This document shows, one piece after another, positions 1 through 8,543 of a stretch of DNA of 12,141 nucleotides. This stretch comes from Gemmatimonas phototrophica. Lineage in GTDB: Bacteria > Gemmatimonadota > Gemmatimonadetes > Longimicrobiales > Gaopeijiaceae. Made by a program: the position numbers and the translations under genes. The stretch spans positions 1 to 12,141 of the forward strand of contig CAMCNM010000033.1 in assembly GCA_945876015.1 (NCBI GenBank), written 5' to 3'. The notes below the pieces were generated by a model that worked only from the letters and a program-made list of their open reading frames with translations, was not told the DNA's origin and did no database searches. The first letter of the stretch is position 1. The number at the start of each line of letters is the position of its first letter.

Positions 1-656
1 GCCGAGCCCAGCCGCGCGCGGTCCACGAACAGCTGAGGAAACGGGGGCCCACGCTCGCCGTCGTACTCGAGCTGATACTGGAGCTCGCCGACATAGCGGC
101 CGTCGGGGCGTGACGCGGGCCGACCCTTCGCACGCAGGTCGGTCGAATCGATCAGGATCTGACCGCGGGGAGCGAGCGGACCCGCGAGGGCGCGGAGCAG
201 ATGCTCCAGCCCCGCGAGCGAGCCGGCCGCGGCGGTCCCATTCATGAGCGCGATCACCGTGTCGTAGCGAACGCGGGAGCGGAAGGTCCACAGGTCGCCC
301 CGCCGCGCATCGCGCAACCCGCGGGCCGCGAGCACCCCGACCAATCCCGGAAGCACCTCGAGCGCGGTGACCCTGTGGCCCGCGGCCTCGAGCGCGAGAG
401 CGACCGCGCCCGCGCCGGCGCCCACGTCGAGCACGCGTCCGCGCGCGAGCCCCAGCGCCGCCTGGTCGGCACCTCTGAGATCATGGCCCGAACGGAAGAA
501 TACGCTGGAGGGCAGGTCCTCGAACCATCCGTCGTCCATGTGAACACGCACGGTCGCGGGCCTTCCCTCATGATGAGCCACCAATGCGCGCTGGAGGGGA
601 GCCAGCGCGGTACGCGGATCGGGGCCGGAAGGACGATGGCCTCGGTCTGGACTCAT
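1..656 (-). CDS. Class I SAM-dependent methyltransferase (3' end beyond window)
   Basis: Reading leftward from the ATG at 656-654, the frame is open for 218 codons to the window edge, so the C-terminus is missing. A SAM-binding motif I, VLDVGAGAG, lies at residues 75-83, with an acidic residue at E100 where the ribose hydroxyls are usually held, and an ALMNGTAAAG segment at 136-145 followed by a GQILIDSTD strand at 165-173. This order is typical of Rossmann-fold class I methyltransferases. The N-terminal part (about 1-60) contains an aspartate- and aromatic-rich stretch (MDDGWFEDLPSSVFFR) that probably helps form the substrate pocket. The start is chosen because GGAAAAGAG lies directly before the ATG; a later in-frame ATG at 539 is possible. 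The substrate cannot be told from the sequence. The gene is divergent from ahcY, whose product clears the SAH that this enzyme would make. Family assignment is firm, function is not. Confidence 0.82.
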   Translation of the reverse strand, partial: MSPDRGHRPSGPDPRTALAPLQRALVAHHEGRPATVRVHMDDGWFEDLPSSVFFRSGHDLRGADQAALGLARGRVLDVGAGAGAVALALEAAGHRVTALEVLPGLVGVLAARGLRDARRGDLWTFRSRVRYDTVIALMNGTAAAGSLAGLEHLLRALAGPLAPRGQILIDSTDLRAKGRPASRPDGRYVGELQYQLEYDGERGPPFPQLFVDRARLGS

Positions 657-780
657 CTCTTTTCCATCCTCGGGAAGGCGCGAGAAATCCGGTCTCACGA
701 TCGCACCGGGAGCCGTCCGTTGTCACCTCGAAAGGCGGTGTTCCAGGTCGAGGTCGTCTGACGGAGTTCGGGCCCCGAGG

Positions 781-809
781 CTGACTCCCCGCCCCCATCG
801 CCCTATCTT
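781..809 (+). promoter_or_regulatory. Candidate sigma-70-type promoter for ahcY
   Basis: CTGACT (781-786) and TATCTT (804-809) are separated by 17 bases, each matching four of six consensus positions. Transcription would start near 816 and give a leader of about 50 bases before the ahcY ATG at 867. A purine-rich AAAGGTGAGGG (844-854) in that leader can act as ribosome binding site, with somewhat long spacing. This is a pattern match only; in GC-rich DNA such matches arise by chance. Confidence 0.3.
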
Positions 810-866
810 TAGGCTCAGCCATAGGCCGGGCGCCAACGACCCCAAAGGTGAGGGCAGAACAGAGCG

Positions 867-2354
<1,488 letters not shown>

Positions 2355-2477
2355 GGCGGCAGTCGGGGAAGACGTGACCGCGGCCGCGGGCCCGTAACAG
2401 GCTCGCGGCCGTTCGGCATCGGTCCTGCGGCGTTGAGAGGTTGCCCGGGATTTCTTCCCAATCCGTGTAGAACGCGC

Positions 2478-2570
2478 AAGCTGTTCGGAGAGGTGCTGAT
2501 CAAGCCCGTGAGCCCGGCCCTGCTGGTTCGCACGGTGCGGAGGCACGTCTGGCCGGGGCTGGGCCACTGA
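2478..2570 (+). pseudogene. Remnant resembling the C-terminus of a response-regulator receiver domain
   Basis: The plus-strand frame ending at the TGA 2568-2570 reads KLFGEVLIKPVSPALL, then VRTVRRHVWPGLGH. A hydrophobic strand ending in Lys-Pro, then a helix of the type SPxxLLxxVRR, is how CheY-like receiver domains end: the Lys is the conserved beta-5 lysine and the helix is alpha-5. Upstream in the same frame (2355-2477) there is no recognisable phospho-acceptor Asp region and no ATG, so no intact gene is present. A decayed or truncated regulator left behind ahcY is the simplest reading. The match is only about 30 residues, so chance resemblance is possible. Confidence 0.4.
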
Positions 2571-2585
2571 CCCGCCCGTAAACAC

Positions 2586-2617
2586 GACCGGCGGGAGCCC
2601 GAGGGCCCCCGCCGGTC
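2586..2617. terminator. Strong GC-rich hairpin between convergent genes
   Basis: GACCGGCGGG (2586-2595) pairs perfectly with CCCGCCGGTC (2608-2617). After one A-C mismatch, GCC (2597-2599) pairs with GGC (2604-2606) around a four-base CGAG loop, giving 13 pairs in all. It lies between the 3' ends of ahcY and the lysine-rich gene, where a shared bidirectional terminator would be expected. No T-rich run follows on either strand, so it is not a classic intrinsic terminator; it may pause polymerase or protect 3' ends. Confidence 0.5.
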
Positions 2618-2665
2618 TGCACGTTCATCAGGACGCCGCGGCTCAGCGCGGTAGCCGCTCAGCCC

Positions 2666-3091
2666 TCAAGAATTCGAACCGCTCGACCCACCCGGGCTCG
2701 GCATCTGGGGACGCCACGGTGAGGGACTCGGCGGAGTGGCCATCGGGGGCCGCGGAGGTGCGGGCCGCGGCGAGGGCTTGGGAGGCGGCGGAGCCGCTGG
2801 ACGGGCGGGCGCCGCGGGGGCCGGCTTCGGAGCTGCCGGCTTGGCCGGCTTGCTCGCGGGCTTCTTCGCCGGGGCCTTCTTTCCGGCCTTCTTCACGGCC
2901 TTCTTGGCGGCCTTCTTCTTCGAACCGGCTTTCTTGGCACCTTTGCGGCCGGCCTTCTTCGACGCCTTCTTGCCGCCCTTCCGGGCTCCGGCGCTCTTCT
3001 TGGCGCCCTTCTTCGCCTTCTTGGCCGCCTTCTTCTTGGACTTCTTCGCCGATTTCTTTCCGGCCTTTCGGCCGGATCTCTTCATGGCCAT
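2666..3091 (-). CDS. Lysine/alanine/proline-rich histone-H1-like protein
   Basis: This 141-residue low-complexity protein begins MAMKRSGRK. About its first 80 residues are repeats of the type KKA, AKK and GAKK, carrying nearly all of the roughly 38 lysines. It then changes to PAKKPASKPAKP and ends in a Pro-rich tail (PPPPKPSPRPAPPRPP) with a Gly/Ser end. The composition resembles the basic tails of eukaryotic histone H1 and bacterial H1-like or AlgP-type proteins, which bind nucleic acid through charge. A role in chromosome packing or RNA binding is inference. No folded domain is seen. I place the start at the ATG 3091-3089 because AGAGGGA lies about five bases before it; an in-frame ATG at 3130 would add 13 residues (MSEFNLTSTQRDS) but lacks a clear ribosome binding site. 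It lies 63 bases after the ABC gene on the same strand and may be co-transcribed. Confidence 0.72.
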   Translation of the reverse strand: MAMKRSGRKAGKKSAKKSKKKAAKKAKKGAKKSAGARKGGKKASKKAGRKGAKKAGSKKKAAKKAVKKAGKKAPAKKPASKPAKPAAPKPAPAAPARPAAPPPPKPSPRPAPPRPPMATPPSPSPWRPQMPSPGGSSGSNS

Positions 3092-3154
3092 GGAGTCCCT
3101 CTGGGTGGAAGTGAGATTGAACTCAGACATTCTGCCACATTCTCTGAGTCGCCG

Positions 3155-5020
3155 CTAGCGATAACCCGCCGCCTGGAGCTTGAACAGGTCGGCGTACAAC
3201 CCGCCGGCGGAAACGAGCGCCTCGTGGGAACCGTCCTCCGTCACGCGCCCGCCATCGAGAACCAGGATGCGATCCGCCATCCGTACGGTAGAGAAGCGAT
3301 GGCTGATCAGGACGGCGATGCGACCCGCCGTGAGCTCGGTGAAACGCCGGAAGACTTCGAACTCGGCGCGCGCGTCGAGCGCCGCGGTCGGCTCGTCGAG
3401 AACGAGCACCTGCGCGTCGCGCATGTAGGCGCGCGCGAGCGCGATCTTCTGCCACTCCCCGCCGGAAAGGTTGGCGCCGCCCTCGAAGCGGCGCCCGAGC
3501 ATGTGGTCGAACCCGCCACCGAGGCGGTCGATCACGCTCGCCGCGAGGCTCTTCTCCGCCGCGTCGTGGATGCGGGCCTCCTCGGCGCGCGCCTCGATCC
3601 GCCCGACCGCGATGTTCTCGCGCGCGATCAGGTCGTAGCGCACGAAATCTTGGAAGATGACGCCGATCGCGCGGCGCACGGCGGTCAGGTCGTACTCCCG
3701 GAGATCGACACCGTCGAGCAGGATGCGACCTTCGTGCGGGTCGTAAAGGCGGGTGAGGAGCTTGACCAGCGTCGTCTTCCCGGCGCCGTTCTCACCCACG
3801 AGCGCGAGCCTCTCCCCGGGACTGAGGGCGAAGTTCACGCCGCGCACCGCCCAGCGCTCGGTGTCGGCGTACCGGAAGCCCACCCCCTCGAACACAAAGC
3901 CCTGTCGGATGGGGGCCGGAAACGGCCGCGCGTCGTGCGCTGGAGCGGTGCGCGGCTGCATCTCGAGGAAGTCATAGAGGTCGCGCAGGAACAGGCTCTC
4001 CTCGTAGGTGTTCGCCGCCTGGATCAGCACGTTCGACACGAGACCCTGGCTGCGGTCGAACGACCCGATCAGGAATGTGAACGTACCGATCGTGATCAGG
4101 CCGCCCACCGCCTGCACGAGGATGAACGCGACCGCGCCGTAGTACGCCACCGTGGACAGGCTGCTCAGCAGGCCGCCGGTCACCGCGCGGCGCACCGCCA
4201 TGTCGCGGTTCGCCTGGTAGTACTTCTCGGCGAGCACGGCGTAGCGGTCGATGAACCAGTCCGAGAGGCCGAACAGCTTGACCTCCTTCGCGGTCTCGTC
4301 GCTCGCGGCGACGTAACGCAGATAGTCCAACTCGCGGCGCTCGGGCGTCCATCTGTAGAACAGCGAGTAGGTGAGCCCCGCGAAGTGCGTCTCGCCGATG
4401 AACGCGGGGAGGATCGCGAGCGTCAAGATAAGCAGCAGCCACGGATTGAACGCGATCAGGGCAAGCAGCAGGGTGACGACGGTCAGCAATTGCTGGCCGA
4501 TCCCCATCAGCGTGCCGAGCAGGACGACGCGGCCCATCGTCTGGCGCCGCGCGCGCTGCAGCTTGTCGTAGAAGTCGGGGTCCTCGAAGCGCTCCAGGTC
4601 GAGCGTCGCGGCGTGCCGCATGATGCGCACGCTCATCTCGTTGGCGAACAGGTCCCCGAGCAGGCTCTCGAGCAGCGTCGTGACGCGGCGCAGGCCTTCC
4701 AGCGCGACGACGACGCCGAGTTCCAGCGCGACCAGGCCGAACAGCCGACGCCAATCCGGGGCGGCGGAGCCCATGCTCGCCACAACCCCGTCTACGATGA
4801 GCTTCCCGACCCAGAGGAGGGCAACGGGTCCGAACGCGGAGACGACACGGCACGCGAAGATGCCGATCGCGTGGGAGGGGCGCGTGCGCCACACCATCGC
4901 CAGGAAGCGCGGAACGAGCCGGAGCGCCTGCATGCGCTCGCGGAAGGGAGGCGGAGCCTCGTCCGAGCGGGCTCGCTGTGCTCGCGGCGTACGGGCGTGC
5001 GTCCGTCGGGCGGTGGCCAT
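3155..5020 (-). CDS. ABC exporter half-transporter (fused membrane and ATPase domains)
   Basis: The 621-residue protein joins a type I exporter membrane domain (about 35-345) to an ATPase domain (about 375-615), so it should act as a dimer in the inner membrane and export a substrate. ATPase motifs are complete: Walker A GENGAGKT at 409-416, Q-loop Q457, signature LSGGE at 518-522, Walker B VLVLDEP at 538-544 with catalytic E543, D-loop at 545-549 and switch H574. Hydrophobic segments lie near 52-75, 93-113, 164-210 and 280-320. The first 30 residues are Arg/Ala/Pro-rich and probably disordered. The substrate cannot be read from the sequence; lipid, peptide and drug exporters share this layout. 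No good ribosome binding site precedes the ATG, so a start at Met30 (about 4933) is possible. The downstream lysine-rich gene follows closely. The family call is firm. Confidence 0.94.
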   Translation of the reverse strand: MATARRTHARTPRAQRARSDEAPPPFRERMQALRLVPRFLAMVWRTRPSHAIGIFACRVVSAFGPVALLWVGKLIVDGVVASMGSAAPDWRRLFGLVALELGVVVALEGLRRVTTLLESLLGDLFANEMSVRIMRHAATLDLERFEDPDFYDKLQRARRQTMGRVVLLGTLMGIGQQLLTVVTLLLALIAFNPWLLLILTLAILPAFIGETHFAGLTYSLFYRWTPERRELDYLRYVAASDETAKEVKLFGLSDWFIDRYAVLAEKYYQANRDMAVRRAVTGGLLSSLSTVAYYGAVAFILVQAVGGLITIGTFTFLIGSFDRSQGLVSNVLIQAANTYEESLFLRDLYDFLEMQPRTAPAHDARPFPAPIRQGFVFEGVGFRYADTERWAVRGVNFALSPGERLALVGENGAGKTTLVKLLTRLYDPHEGRILLDGVDLREYDLTAVRRAIGVIFQDFVRYDLIARENIAVGRIEARAEEARIHDAAEKSLAASVIDRLGGGFDHMLGRRFEGGANLSGGEWQKIALARAYMRDAQVLVLDEPTAALDARAEFEVFRRFTELTAGRIAVLISHRFSTVRMADRILVLDGGRVTEDGSHEALVSAGGLYADLFKLQAAGYR

Positions 5021-5029
5021 GGGAGGGGA

Positions 5030-5054
5030 GGGCGGCGGCCGGAAGCCGCCGCCC
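5030..5054. terminator. Perfect 10-bp GC hairpin upstream of the ABC exporter gene
   Basis: GGGCGGCGGC (5030-5039) pairs exactly with GCCGCCGCCC (5045-5054) around a five-base loop. It starts five bases past the stop of the PilT-tail fragment in the leftward direction and ends nine bases before the ABC gene ATG. It could end transcription from the pil genes or sit in the ABC leader and hinder ribosome access. No T-run follows it, so its role is inferred from position alone. Confidence 0.45.
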
Positions 5055-5058
5055 TGAA

Positions 5059-5262
5059 TCAGGCGTTCAGGAAGGAGGTGTTGAAGCCCCGTGCCTGCAT
5101 GTCCTTGAGCAGCTGGGTCTTCTCGACCGCCTTCATGTACGCCTCTCCCGGTTCGACCAGCTTCTTCTCCACGAGATCGAGCAGGTGGTCGTTCATCGTG
5201 ACCATGCCGAGCCCCTCTGGCTCGTGGAAGCGCAGTTCCGACGCGTGAGAGGCTATCACCAT
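5059..5262 (-). pseudogene. Orphan C-terminal fragment of a PilT-family ATPase
   Basis: The 67-codon frame contains GLGMVTMNDHLLDLVEKKLV, which lines up with the end of the intact PilT next door (HGMQTMNDSLQLLYMKGEI). The following helix matches the C-terminal helix of PilT-like motors, and the protein ends GFNTSFLNA. Nothing resembling Walker A, Asp box, Walker B or His box remains: in-frame sequence before GLGMVTMND is unrelated and meets a TAG at 5286-5284. This is best read as the tail of a second pilT paralogue whose body was deleted. It could still be translated as a short peptide, since AGAGGGG lies six bases before the Met of GMVTMND and AAGGGCAG before the first ATG. It follows pilT on the same strand after 146 bases. 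Confidence 0.6.
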
Positions 5263-5345
5263 CTGCCCTTGCTCGTCCGAGCCCTAACGCCCAATCTCCT
5301 CACGACCACCGACGCGGCAGCGTGACCGCGTCTCTTGCGGCATCA

Positions 5346-5368
5346 CCTGAGTTTCAACTGAACTCGGG
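5346..5368. terminator. Hairpin downstream of pilT
   Basis: CCTGAGTTT (5346-5354) pairs with GAACTCGGG (5360-5368) around a five-base loop, with two G-T wobbles. It lies about 40 bases past the pilT stop in the direction of transcription. It may mark the 3' end of the pilB-pilT message. There is no T-run after it, so confidence is modest. Confidence 0.35.
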
Positions 5369-5408
5369 ACACACCCCTCGCTTAATCTGGACTCGTTGTC
5401 CCGCCGAC

Positions 5409-6545
5409 TCAACCCTGAGGTACCGGTTCGCCCACGGCGCGCAGCAGTTCGGCGGGGTCGCCCGAGTGCTTGAGCGCCTCCTCGAGGGTGATCTCGCCCT
5501 TCATGTAGAGCAGCTGGAGCGAGTCGTTCATCGTCTGCATCCCGTGCTTCTTGCCCGCCTGCATGAGCGAGTAGATCTGGTGGATCTTCTCGTCGCGGAT
5601 GACCGCGCGGATGGCGGGCGTGCAGATCATGACCTCGGCCGCGACCACCCGTCCCCGGCCTTTGGCCTTCGGGATGAGGGTCTGCGTGATCACGCCCTCG
5701 AGCACGAACGCGAGCTGGGCACGAACCTGCCCCTGCTGGTGCGCCGGGAACGCGTCCACGATGCGGTTGATCGATTCGGCCGCGGAGTTGGTGTGCAGGG
5801 TGGCGAGCACGAGATGCCCGGTCTCCGCGATGGTGAGCGCCGCCGCGATCGTCTCGAGATCGCGCATTTCGCCGATCAGGATCACGTCGGGGTCCTGGCG
5901 CAGCGCGTACTTGAGTGCCGCGGTGAACGACTTGGTATCGGCCCCGACCTCACGCTGGTTCACCACACACGCCTTGTGGCGATGGATGAACTCGATCGGG
6001 TCCTCAATCGTGATGATGTGACCCTTCCGCTCCCGATTGATCTTGTCGAGCATCGCGGCCAGCGTCGTCGACTTGCCCGAGCCCGTCGGACCGGTGACCA
6101 GCACGAGCCCGCGAGGCCGCTCCGCAAGCTTGTTCAGCACCGGGGGCATATTGAGCTTCTCGAGCGTGTGGATCTCGTAGGGGATCTGCCGAATCGCCAT
6201 CGCCACGCAGCCGCGCTGCTTGTACACGTTGCCGCGGAAGCGCGAGAGGTTCTGCACGCCGAAGGAGAAGTCGAGTTCGTCTTCGGTCTCGAACCTCTTC
6301 TTCTGGTTCTCGGTGGTGAGGATCGAGTACGCCAGAGCGAGCGTGTCCTTGGGCGCGAGCACGTAGTTGACGTTCGAATTCGTCAGGTCGCCGTCCACCC
6401 GCAGCTTCGGCTTGTCCCCTACCGTGATGTGCAGATCACTGGCGCCCCGCTGGATCATCTCCTGGAGGAGAACGCGGAGGGACAGCTCCTGCTGGGGAGC
6501 CGGCGGGGCGGGCTGCTGCGGGCGAGCCTGCGGTTGTTCTGCCAC
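5409..6545 (-). CDS. pilT: Type IV pilus retraction ATPase PilT
   Basis: PilT is the hexameric cytoplasmic motor that depolymerises type IV pili, powering twitching motility and the pulling-in of surfaces or DNA. The 378 residues hold every family motif: Walker A GPTGSGKST at 152-160, Asp box IITIEDPIEFIH at 177-188, Walker B region DPDVILIGEMRDLET at 218-232 with catalytic E226, His box TGHLVLATLHTNSA at 242-255, and the retraction-specific AIRxxIRx element as AIRAVIRD at 311-318. The N-terminal 20 residues are a Pro/Gln-rich extension before the PAS-like domain. Translation starts at GTG (6545-6543), supported by GGAAG five bases upstream. It lies 38 bases after pilB on the same strand and very likely shares its message. 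Length and motifs are normal; a PilU-type accessory motor is less likely given the AIRAVIRD match. Confidence 0.96.
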   Translation of the reverse strand: MAEQPQARPQQPAPPAPQQELSLRVLLQEMIQRGASDLHITVGDKPKLRVDGDLTNSNVNYVLAPKDTLALAYSILTTENQKKRFETEDELDFSFGVQNLSRFRGNVYKQRGCVAMAIRQIPYEIHTLEKLNMPPVLNKLAERPRGLVLVTGPTGSGKSTTLAAMLDKINRERKGHIITIEDPIEFIHRHKACVVNQREVGADTKSFTAALKYALRQDPDVILIGEMRDLETIAAALTIAETGHLVLATLHTNSAAESINRIVDAFPAHQQGQVRAQLAFVLEGVITQTLIPKAKGRGRVVAAEVMICTPAIRAVIRDEKIHQIYSLMQAGKKHGMQTMNDSLQLLYMKGEITLEEALKHSGDPAELLRAVGEPVPQG

Positions 6546-6583
6546 GATAGCTTCCGGACTCGGGTGATCAGTCGTGACCGCGA

Positions 6584-8314
6584 TCAGTCAACCGCGGTGG
6601 TTTCCTTGATGACTTCCTCGAGCGACGTGACTCCGCGCTCGACCTTCTTCAAGCCGTCCTCGCGCAGCGTGAGCGTGCCCTCCGAGCTGGCGACGGCCCG
6701 GATTTCGTCGGTGCTGGCGGAGGCCATGATCGCTTTCCGCATGGCGTTGGTGTTGCGCAGCACCTCGTAGACCCCGGTGCGGCCCTTGGAGCCTGAGCCA
6801 CCGCACTGGTCGCACCCTTTGCCCCGCATGAAGGTGACCTTGCTCGCCCAATCGAGGGGAACGCCGGCAGCCTTGAGGAACTCCTCCGGATAGGTGACCG
6901 GCTCGACGCACTTGGTGCAGTTCTTCCGCACCAGGCGCTGCGCGGTCAGCAGGTTGAGCGCTGACGCGACGTTGAACGGCTCCAGCCCCATGTCCATCAA
7001 ACGGGTGATGGTCGAGGGGCAGTCGTTCGTGTGCAGGGTGGAGAGCACCAGGTGGCCTGTGAGGGCCGCCTTGATCGCGATGCCGCCGGTCTCGATGTCG
7101 CGGATCTCTCCGACCATGATGATGTTCGGGTCCTGCCGCAGGAACGCCTTGAGCGCGGCGGGGAACGTCATCCCGATCTCGGTGCGCACCAGCACCTGGT
7201 TGATGCCGTAGAGGTTGTACTCGACCGGGTCCTCGGCCGTCATGATGTTGGTGTCGATCGTATTGATCTGCGACAGCGCAGAGTAGAGAGTGGTGGTCTT
7301 GCCCGAGCCCGTCGGACCCGTCACCAACACCATCCCGTAGGGCCGTTGGATCGACCACATGAAGTCGTCGAGCGCCTTCTGCTCGAACCCGAACTTGGTC
7401 AGGTCGAACGTCAGGTTCCCCTTGTCGAGGATTCGCATCACGATCTTTTCGCCGAAGATCACCGGCAGGGTCGAGACGCGGAAATCGACCACCTTGCTCT
7501 TCATCTTGAGCTTGATGCGCCCGTCCTGCGGGACGCGTCTCTCGGCGATGTTGAGATCGGAGAGGATCTTGATACGCGACGTGATGGCCGCCTTCATCTT
7601 CATGGGCGGCTTCATCACTTCATGGAGCCGCCCATCCTTCCGGTAGCGGACCCGGATTTCCTTCTCGAAGGGCTCGATGTAGATGTCGGAGACGCCCTTG
7701 AGCACGGCATCCGTGAGCAGACTGTTGATGAACTTCACGACCGGAGCGTCTTCGACCTGCGCCTGGAGGGCGGCGACCGAGGTTTCGTCCTCCTTCTCCT
7801 CGACGAACTCGAGGTCCTCCTCGTTCATCTCGCTGAGGAGCTCGCCGAGATTGCCCGCCTCGCCCCCACCCTGCACGCCGTAGTACTTCTCGAGGTGCTT
7901 GCGGAGCGTGAACTCGCCGACGATGACGGGCTCGACGTTCAGCTTGGTGATGAAGCGGAGGTCGTCGATCGCTGCCATGTCGGTCGGATTCGTCATCGCG
8001 ACCGTGAGCTTGCCCACCATCTTCCGGAGGGGCAGCACGAGATGCTTATAGGCCACGTCGGGGGTGATGATCTTGATGATCTTGGGGTCGATCGAGATCA
8101 CCTTCGCGAGGTCCAACGCAGGCACGCGATACTGCTTGGACAGCATGCGCGTGAGCTCGTCCTCGGCGACGAAGCCGAGCTTTACGAGCGCGAAGCCGAG
8201 CCGGGTGCCCTCCTTCTTTCCTTCCGCGAGAGCCTGCTGGAGCTGCGGCTCGGTAATCAGACCTTCGCGGACGAAGAGGTCACCCAGGCGGTCCTGCGCG
8301 ACGCTCGTTGCCAT
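6584..8314 (-). CDS. pilB: Type IV pilus assembly ATPase PilB (GspE family)
   Basis: PilB is the cytoplasmic hexameric ATPase that drives pilin assembly from the inner membrane. The 576 residues begin with a GspE/MshE-type N-terminal domain (about 1-145), then an acidic linker (about 150-185), an N2 domain, and the motor domain. Visible motifs are Walker A GPTGSGKTT at 333-341, Asp box around AEDPVEYNLYG at 360-370, Walker B NIIMVGEIRDIET at 397-409 with catalytic E403, and His box TGHLVLSTLHTND at 419-431. Four cysteines, C466/C469 and C501/C504, form the zinc site typical of PilB and GspE. An AGGAACGAGGG stretch precedes the ATG. Type II secretion GspE is the alternative, but adjacency to pilT argues for pili. 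No pilC or pilin gene is in the window, so those parts must be elsewhere. Confidence 0.95.
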   Translation of the reverse strand: MATSVAQDRLGDLFVREGLITEPQLQQALAEGKKEGTRLGFALVKLGFVAEDELTRMLSKQYRVPALDLAKVISIDPKIIKIITPDVAYKHLVLPLRKMVGKLTVAMTNPTDMAAIDDLRFITKLNVEPVIVGEFTLRKHLEKYYGVQGGGEAGNLGELLSEMNEEDLEFVEEKEDETSVAALQAQVEDAPVVKFINSLLTDAVLKGVSDIYIEPFEKEIRVRYRKDGRLHEVMKPPMKMKAAITSRIKILSDLNIAERRVPQDGRIKLKMKSKVVDFRVSTLPVIFGEKIVMRILDKGNLTFDLTKFGFEQKALDDFMWSIQRPYGMVLVTGPTGSGKTTTLYSALSQINTIDTNIMTAEDPVEYNLYGINQVLVRTEIGMTFPAALKAFLRQDPNIIMVGEIRDIETGGIAIKAALTGHLVLSTLHTNDCPSTITRLMDMGLEPFNVASALNLLTAQRLVRKNCTKCVEPVTYPEEFLKAAGVPLDWASKVTFMRGKGCDQCGGSGSKGRTGVYEVLRNTNAMRKAIMASASTDEIRAVASSEGTLTLREDGLKKVERGVTSLEEVIKETTAVD

Positions 8315-8459
8315 CGCCCTCGTTCCTGTGGGGGAGCGGAAGGATCCTGGGCGGAGCGACCCTACGCGGACTGGTCGGAATCCTAGGATACCCGGCCGAA
8401 CCGCCCGCTACGAGGAAACTTGGGGTGCATGGGAAGGGGCTCCCGGCAGCCGACCGGAA

Positions 8460-8489
8460 AACCTAGGACGCCGGAGGGACCAGGGTCAA
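8460..8489 (-). promoter_or_regulatory. Candidate promoter for pilB-pilT
   Basis: On the minus strand TTGACC (8489-8484) and TAGGTT (8465-8460) are 18 bases apart. The first matches five of six bases of a -35 box and the second keeps the key T, A and final T of a -10 box. Transcription would start near 8453 and leave a leader of about 140 bases before pilB. It sits in the 229-base gap after the ComEA-like gene, which suggests the pilus motors have their own promoter. No sigma-54 site was found. Confidence 0.35.
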
Positions 8490-8543
8490 GCCGTAAGATG
8501 ATCGGGGCCAGGGATTTCCGCCTTCCTCGACTCGCGTAAAACC

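Larger units (their letters stand above)
2355..2665. other. Intergenic gap between convergent genes
   Basis: This 311-base gap separates the end of ahcY from the end of the lysine-rich gene on the other strand. It holds a receiver-domain-like fragment (2478-2570, plus) and a long GC-rich hairpin (2586-2617), described separately. The plus-strand frame of ahcY stays open after its TAG until the TGA at 2568-2570, but it has no ATG. I see no complete gene, tRNA or mobile-element end here. Confidence 0.7.

Noticed and set aside
254..571. A 105-codon minus-strand frame at the left edge
   Set aside because: It is out of frame with the methyltransferase that carries the LDVGAGAG motif in the same DNA, and it shows no domain of its own.
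771..866. Possible SAH riboswitch before ahcY (short pairing GGCTGA 779-784 with TCAGCC 815-820, plus GGCGCC)
   Set aside because: Only fragments resemble the SAH riboswitch consensus, in the wrong order, and the expected pseudoknot partners were not found. A covariance-model scan would settle it.
2736..3158. A plus-strand frame with very hydrophobic Phe/Ala-rich sequence that looks like membrane helices
   Set aside because: It is the complement of Lys-Lys-Ala codons (AAG/GCC read as CTT/GGC-type triplets), so the apparent membrane segments are produced by the lysine repeats on the other strand.
3224..5248. A 674-codon open frame on the plus strand across the ABC exporter gene
   Set aside because: It is antisense to a gene with complete ABC motifs. 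Its translation is low-complexity Arg/Glu/His/Gln-rich sequence without any domain, as expected for the mirror frame of GC-rich coding DNA.
8382..8391. Palindrome ATCCTAGGAT upstream of pilB as an operator
   Set aside because: A related CCTAGGA recurs near 8463, but ten-base palindromes are common by chance and no regulator is linked to it, so it is not called as a site.
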